DNA of 10,432 nt from an uncultured bacterium. Its GTDB lineage: Bacteria; Actinomycetota; Coriobacteriia; Coriobacteriales; Eggerthellaceae. The notes under the pieces are model-generated. The model was not told the origin of the DNA and searched no databases. It was given only the letters and a program-made list of their open reading frames with translations. Location: positions 1 to 10,432 of the forward strand of contig CAJMOJ010000063.1 in assembly GCA_905215035.1 (NCBI GenBank), written 5' to 3'. Positions 7,170 through 10,432 of the stretch are shown here, piece after piece (the stretch's first letter is position 1; the number at the start of each line of letters is the position of its first letter). Both the position numbers and the translations under genes were made by a program.

Positions 7170-7198
7170 ATTTTATTGTGAATAGAGAGTTTAGTAAA
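7170..7198 (-). promoter_or_regulatory. Candidate sigma-70 promoter of the kinase operon
   Basis: On the minus strand, TTTACT (7198-7193) and TAAAAT (7175-7170) are separated by exactly 17 bp. The -10 matches the consensus at five of six bases and the -35 at four of six. It lies about 40 bp upstream of the TTG start of the kinase gene. Promoter activity is inferred from sequence only. Confidence 0.45.
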
Positions 7199-7233
7199 CG
7201 CTCACACACGTAGAAACACTTATTAGGAAAATG

Positions 7234-7481
7234 ATGAATTGGATTTGGGCTGCTTTATTAGCCGCGCTCTTTGCTGACATTACTGCAATTCTTGCAAAAT
7301 GTGGTGTGCGCGATACTGATCCTGATATTGCTACCGGTATTAGAACGACAGTTGTGCTGGTGTTTGCTTGGTTTCAATTGTGTTTGCGTGGCTGTTTTTG
7401 CATGAGGCGATAACTCCTCGCTCGAGTCTTGGTCTTGTTCTGATTGTGGTAGGCACTGCTTTTATGACTGCGTTTCCGTAA
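7234..7481 (+). pseudogene. EamA/DMT-family transporter remnant with internal deletion
   Basis: The first 44 or so codons (MNWIWAALLAALFADITAIL and on to VVLVFAW) match the start of single-domain EamA proteins of about 140 residues. They begin at the second of two ATGs, with AGGA upstream. From 7374, in a different frame, codons for SIVFAWLFLHEAITP and GLVLIVVGTAFMTAF, ending in TAA at 7479-7481, match the last helices of the same family. About 60 middle residues (helices 2 and 3) are missing and the two halves are out of frame. Without the shift, the first frame ends at 7413. A non-functional inner-membrane transporter gene is the simplest reading. The imperfect repeats GTGTTTGC(T/G)TGG at 7360-7371 and 7380-7391 flank the junction. 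Confidence 0.8.
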
Positions 7482-7489
7482 GTCTATGC

Positions 7490-7525
7490 AAAAAAGAGTG
7501 TTCATTATGAGGAACACTCTTTTTT
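7490..7525. terminator. Strong rho-independent terminator, probably bidirectional
   Basis: A perfect stem pairs 7490-7503 (AAAAAAGAGTGTTC) with 7512-7525 (GAACACTCTTTTTT) around an 8-base loop, ending in a T run on the plus strand. The A run on the other side gives a T run on the minus strand as well. It would end transcription from the EamA remnant on the plus strand and transcription reading left from the gene at 7657-7977. Confidence 0.9.
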
Positions 7526-7656
7526 GTCTATAGGATATTGTTTAATGCGCTTCATGTGCTTCTGGGTTTCTGGACCTATGATCCTAAGAGCTTATGAACT
7601 TATGCACAATTATATATTGCACATGCTTACGCGTTTTTGTGTGTACTTACTTATAC

Positions 7657-7977
7657 TTACACATGCTCTCTATCTGCATCGTAGTCAAGCTTACCAACAA
7701 GCTCTTCGTATTCTTGTACGAGCTGAGTTCCCTCATGGTTGCCAAAGATGTTGATGTGCTTTTTTAATTCATGAGCAAACTGCTTGGGTGGCCATTCACG
7801 ATAGGATTTATCATCGCCAAATTCGCCTTCAATAGTTTCTTGCCACTTGATGACCTTGTCTTTTGCTTTGCTCAAATCGCTCGTTACTTTACCCTCTGCT
7901 TCCAGTGGCTTCATTTGTTCAAAAATGCGTTTTTGCATAGCGATGATTTTCATCTCAAGCTCTTTATTGGCAGACAT
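7657..7977 (-). CDS. Unknown small acidic-basic helical protein (106 residues)
   Basis: The ATG at 7977 has a near-perfect ribosome site (AAGGAGG, spacer 6), which supports a real gene. The protein is soluble, strongly charged and mostly predicted helical, with a Lys/Glu-rich coiled-coil-like N-terminal half (KELEMKIIAMQKRIFEQMK) and a C-terminal half with WPPKQFAHELKKHINIFG. There is no signal peptide, membrane helix or cysteine. It stands alone on its strand, divergent from the hydrolase gene at 8217. I do not recognise the family. Confidence 0.7.
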   Translation of the reverse strand: MSANKELEMKIIAMQKRIFEQMKPLEAEGKVTSDLSKAKDKVIKWQETIEGEFGDDKSYREWPPKQFAHELKKHINIFGNHEGTQLVQEYEELVGKLDYDADREHV

Positions 7978-8015
7978 GATAGGCCTCCTTGTTCTTAAAA
8001 TTCTAGCTCCTAAGA

Positions 8016-8045
8016 TGATCAGGCTGTACTTGATCAGGTTGTTCT
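8016..8045. repeat. Two 15-bp tandem repeats in a divergent promoter region
   Basis: TGATCAGGCTGTACT (8016-8030) is followed directly by TGATCAGGTTGTTCT (8031-8045), a match at 13 of 15 positions. They lie between the divergent genes at 7977 and 8217, closer to the first. Iterated sites of this size can be regulator-binding sites, but no regulator is identified. Confidence 0.55.
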
Positions 8046-8084
8046 GATTGTCATAGTAGCTTTCTTGGGGTGGTAAAAACGGTA

Positions 8085-8100
8085 TGAAGTATGTACTTCA
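8085..8100. promoter_or_regulatory. 16-bp inverted repeat, possible operator
   Basis: TGAAGTA (8085-8091) and TACTTCA (8094-8100) are perfect complements around a TG spacer. The element lies 116 bp before the start codon of the hydrolase gene and near the middle of the 239-bp divergent region. It may be an operator for one or both genes. No clear -35/-10 pair could be assigned on either strand. Confidence 0.45.
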
Positions 8101-8216
8101 ACTGAACCGTAAAGTTGTGTTCACCGGCATGTTATGCATGGTGTTTAAAATGGAGGCAAGGTAGTTGTAAAGGCAAAAAGGAAACCAAAAAAAGAAAAGC
8201 AAAAGGAGTGTTTTTC

Positions 8217-9065
8217 ATGGGACGGGTACTAGCAATTCAAACAGGATCAACACTGGTTTCGCCGGCGGTTCCCAACGCTAAGGCACGACGCAATCCTATT
8301 GCTTATACTATGCTTTTCCAGCGTCGCAAAAATCGTATTGAGGTTCCTGTGAAATGTTTTCTCTTGCAAGTTTCAGGGCACACGGTTTTGATCGATACAG
8401 GGTGGAGCGCACAAGATGCGAAGCACGCTTTAAAGCATTTAGGCTTTGGTCTTTGGTTTGCTAGTGAGCCTGTGCTTGCCGAGGACGAGGCAGTCGTGTC
8501 GCAGTTGGTCAACTATGGTATTGATCTTGAAGAAGTGGATGCCGTTGCGATGACGCATTTGGATTGCGATCATGCGGGTGGTCTTGATGCGATAGCTGGA
8601 CGCAAGCATGTTCTCGTTTCAGCCGATGAGTTAGCCTATGCTGCAGAGGATAAAATGCGTTACAATACCCATCTTTGGGATGGTGTTGAGTTTGACACCA
8701 TCGACTTCAAAGAAGACATCAATGCTCCTTTTGGCTTGTCAGCAGATCTTTTTGGCGATGGCTCAGTGATGGCCTATGCTGTTCCCGGTCACTCAAAAGG
8801 CTCTGTTGTCTACATTGGGCGAGAGAATGAGCGCTATGTTGCTCTTGTGGGGGATACAGGTTACAACCAAAAATCTTGGACAGAGCTTAAAATGCCGGGT
8901 GTCGTTTATGACAAAGAGAATCTTATGATTGGGCTTGAATGGGTACGCACGATGCTTGCTGATAAAAACTGCGCAGGTGTATTTTGTGCCCATGATCCTG
9001 CTATTGCTCCGGGTATCTACGATCTTTCATCGCGAGTTGCAGATAGCGATGGGCTCTTACGCTAG
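8217..9065 (+). CDS. Metallo-beta-lactamase-fold hydrolase, AHL-lactonase-like
   Basis: The protein has 282 residues. The ATG at 8217 is chosen because AAAGGAG lies 8 bases upstream; an in-frame ATG 34 codons earlier has no ribosome site and would add a basic, non-conserved leader. The core has the fold's metal motifs in order: LIDTGWS (58-64), THLDCDHAGG (113-122), VPGHSKGS (189-196), LVGDTGY (210-216) and CAHD (257-260). Likely ligands are H114, D118, H119, H191, D213 and H259. The usual second histidine of HxHxDH is Asp116. Length and motif spacing fit the AiiA-like N-acyl homoserine lactonase family, but that label covers many hydrolases with other substrates. The protein is cytoplasmic with no signal peptide. 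A purine-rich leader precedes the start. Confidence 0.85.
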   Translation: MGRVLAIQTGSTLVSPAVPNAKARRNPIAYTMLFQRRKNRIEVPVKCFLLQVSGHTVLIDTGWSAQDAKHALKHLGFGLWFASEPVLAEDEAVVSQLVNYGIDLEEVDAVAMTHLDCDHAGGLDAIAGRKHVLVSADELAYAAEDKMRYNTHLWDGVEFDTIDFKEDINAPFGLSADLFGDGSVMAYAVPGHSKGSVVYIGRENERYVALVGDTGYNQKSWTELKMPGVVYDKENLMIGLEWVRTMLADKNCAGVFCAHDPAIAPGIYDLSSRVADSDGLLR

Positions 9066-9210
9066 TGCTTGCCAAACTCATTTATTAAGAGTCTTCAATC
9101 AAAGTCCCATAAATAGACCTAAAACAAAATATTAACCAACTATGCTCTCTAGTAAGCATGTAAGCATGACTACGTGTGCATGTAAATGGCTAACTGAGAG
9201 GATGGTTGTG

Positions 9211-9612
9211 ATGGGTGTTTATAGGGATAGATACTACAAAGGAATCTTGCGTTTCGACAAGAAGCAAGATTTCTATGAGCTCAAGTTTGCGGCAGAAGTG
9301 TACAGAATGCTCGGAAACGATTTTATATTCGTGGACTTCAATGATGGTGATTCTGCTAGAAATGAGTGGATATTTGCGATGCGCGGATTAGGAGATATGC
9401 CTTCTTGGTCACATATAAACGTGCGAGTTAAACCTGAACATGAACCAGATGTTTATGAAAAAGCTTTTTGTTTTAGGCTAGAAGATATTGAAAAATACTT
9501 TGGATGCAAAGCTGAACTTCATGAAATTGTTCCTTGTTTGAGTAATAAAGAAGATCTCGAAATCATTAGAGCATTATATATAGGTGCACGCCGTGACCTT
9601 GTTCGATTCTAG
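9211..9612 (+). CDS. Unknown 133-residue protein beside the helicase remnant
   Basis: The ATG at 9211 is preferred because GAGAGGA lies 8 bases upstream; in-frame ATGs at 9142 and 9202 have poorer sites. The protein starts MGVYRDRYYKGILRFDKKQD. It is soluble and rich in aromatic and acidic residues, with FIFVDFNDGD and a W-containing SWSHINVRV segment that suggest an alpha/beta fold. No known motif is recognised. Its base composition (a sampled line is 35% G+C) is lower than that of the genes to the left and matches the damaged helicase gene that starts 81 bp downstream, so the two may have arrived together. Confidence 0.6.
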   Translation: MGVYRDRYYKGILRFDKKQDFYELKFAAEVYRMLGNDFIFVDFNDGDSARNEWIFAMRGLGDMPSWSHINVRVKPEHEPDVYEKAFCFRLEDIEKYFGCKAELHEIVPCLSNKEDLEIIRALYIGARRDLVRF

Positions 9613-9693
9613 AAGATTTAAGTATGATAGCAATGGCGATAGCATGCGTCATGAAACACAAATAGCGCATCTCGTAAAGAGGACGAACTAATC

Positions 9694-10432
9694 ATGGCTT
9701 CTTCATTAATCAAACCAATGAAGCAGATTTTTCCAATGATCTACTCTTGTAGTGCACCTGAAATAAAACACCGTAACGGGTGGTCAAAAATTGGATACAC
9801 AGAGACTCAAACGATAGAAGAGTGTATTAAAGAACAAACTCATACAGCAGATGGTGAATTGGTACTTGATTGGAAAAGAAACACTCAATACCAAGATGGT
9901 ACCGGAGACTATTTTAAAGGTGATGATTTTTATAACTTTATTACTAGAAAGAAAGGCGTAGAGCGGGATGGTGAATGGTTTCATATAGCTTCATCCTTGG
10001 CGCTTGAGTATTTTGATGAGTTTATATCTCGTGATTATGCTCGGTATATTTGTGACCCTGACGAAAAATCAGACTATACGCTTCGCCAAGAGCAAGATGT
10101 TGCTGTAACGGATACAGTGTCTTGTTTCGAGCATGGTGGAAAAGAATTTCTTTGGAACACAAAATCGTGTTTTGATAAGACGCTTGCAGCATATGATCTG
10201 ATTCGTAGGATGAATACGAAAAAAACAGGTTCTCTGCAGGTGTTAATTATTACCAATTGTTTGAGCGTTGCAAATTTGTGGGCTAACTATTTTTATAAAT
10301 TTATTAGTTGGCGTAGAGACTTTTGTTTTGTTTCAGATAATAGCAATGTTAAAAAAAAAGAAAGTGTTAATAAGTATGAAGAATATATGTGAATTCAATT
10401 AAATGAGAATGTATTGAAATGTATTTATTCTT
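9694..10432 (+). pseudogene. GIY-YIG / DEAD-box helicase restriction-like protein, damaged N-terminal part
   Basis: The start is ATG at 9694 with GAGGA 10 bases upstream. Residues about 14-105 resemble the GIY-YIG-like N-terminal domain (IYSCSAPE, WSKIGYTE, IKEQTHTA, then GDYFKGDDF and EWFHI) of large proteins that carry a superfamily-2 helicase and act in restriction-like defence. From about 128 the helicase begins (YTLRQEQDVAV, then motif I). Motif I reads LWNTKSCFDKT where the family, as I recall it, has LWNAKPRFGKT; the Walker A glycine is Asp161. The usual arginine of the nuclease motif is Cys44. An in-frame TGA at 10390-10392 stops the protein at 232 residues. The frame then continues open to the window edge with LKCIYS, which resembles the family's next conserved segment. 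Full-length relatives are around 1000 residues. A truncated but expressed protein is possible but less likely. Confidence 0.7.

Noticed and set aside
7600..7660. A hairpin or terminator just after the 106-residue gene
   Set aside because: Only weak complementarity was found around TGCACAATTATATATTGCA, with no T run; the terminator at 7490-7525 explains the end of this transcript better.
7524..7754. A 76-codon plus-strand frame after the terminator
   Set aside because: It starts within the terminator's T run, lacks a ribosome site, and overlaps the well-supported minus-strand gene at 7657-7977.
8115..8216. An N-terminal extension of the hydrolase by 34 residues
   Set aside because: The upstream ATG has no ribosome site, while the ATG at 8217 has AAAGGAG at good spacing and begins where the family's conserved region begins.
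9156..9172. Direct repeat TAAGCATG twice, as a possible attachment site or array
   Set aside because: Only two 8-bp copies back to back with no matching distant copy seen in the window; too short to support an integration site or CRISPR.
10390..10392. Reassignment of TGA to an amino acid, which would keep the helicase gene open
   Set aside because: TGA serves as the normal stop of other genes here (for example the genes ending at 426 and 905), and tryptophan is coded by TGG throughout.

Overview
The window is a moderately GC bacterial segment (sampled coding lines near 50% G+C on the left and centre, near 35% at the right end). It has tight leftward gene strings, AAGGAGG-type ribosome sites and Coriobacteriia-like content: a hybrid histidine kinase paired with a lipoprotein, a MerR regulator with a membrane and zinc-ribbon tail, and single-domain EamA proteins. 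That taxonomic guess is an inference with low confidence. No rRNA, tRNA, CRISPR array, insertion sequence or origin was seen.

Left part, all on the minus strand. From right to left these are: a hybrid sensor histidine kinase (7130-4410, TTG start), an extracellular solute-binding lipoprotein (4381-2996) and a glyoxalase-nitroreductase fusion (2981-2067), spaced 28 and 14 bp apart and so probably one operon. After a 217-bp gap holding a perfect 20-bp palindrome comes a MerR-family regulator (1849-905). Last is a small coupled cluster: a possible RelE/HigB-like protein (818-426), an unknown 116-residue protein (429-79) and a third gene that starts at 79 and runs off the window. The last three overlap as ATGA and TAATG.

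Middle. A divergent promoter region (7131-7233) separates the kinase from an EamA/DMT transporter remnant (7234-7481) that has lost its middle and changed frame. A strong hairpin terminator (7490-7525) follows. A small unknown minus-strand gene (7977-7657) is divergent from an AiiA-like metallo-beta-lactamase-fold hydrolase (8217-9065). Their shared 239-bp upstream region holds a 15-bp tandem repeat and a 16-bp inverted repeat.

Right end. An unknown 133-residue gene (9211-9612) is followed by the N-terminal part of a GIY-YIG/superfamily-2 helicase protein of the restriction-like kind (9694 onward). The latter is damaged: the Walker A glycine is changed, the likely GIY-YIG arginine is lost, and an in-frame TGA at 10390 stops it. 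This AT-rich end looks like acquired, decaying defence DNA.

The best candidates for new biology are the kinase plus lipoprotein pair with no transporter beside it, the MerR regulator with membrane and zinc-ribbon domains and its palindrome, the VOC-nitroreductase fusion, the coupled three-gene cluster at the left edge, and the possible C-to-T pattern of decay in the helicase gene.
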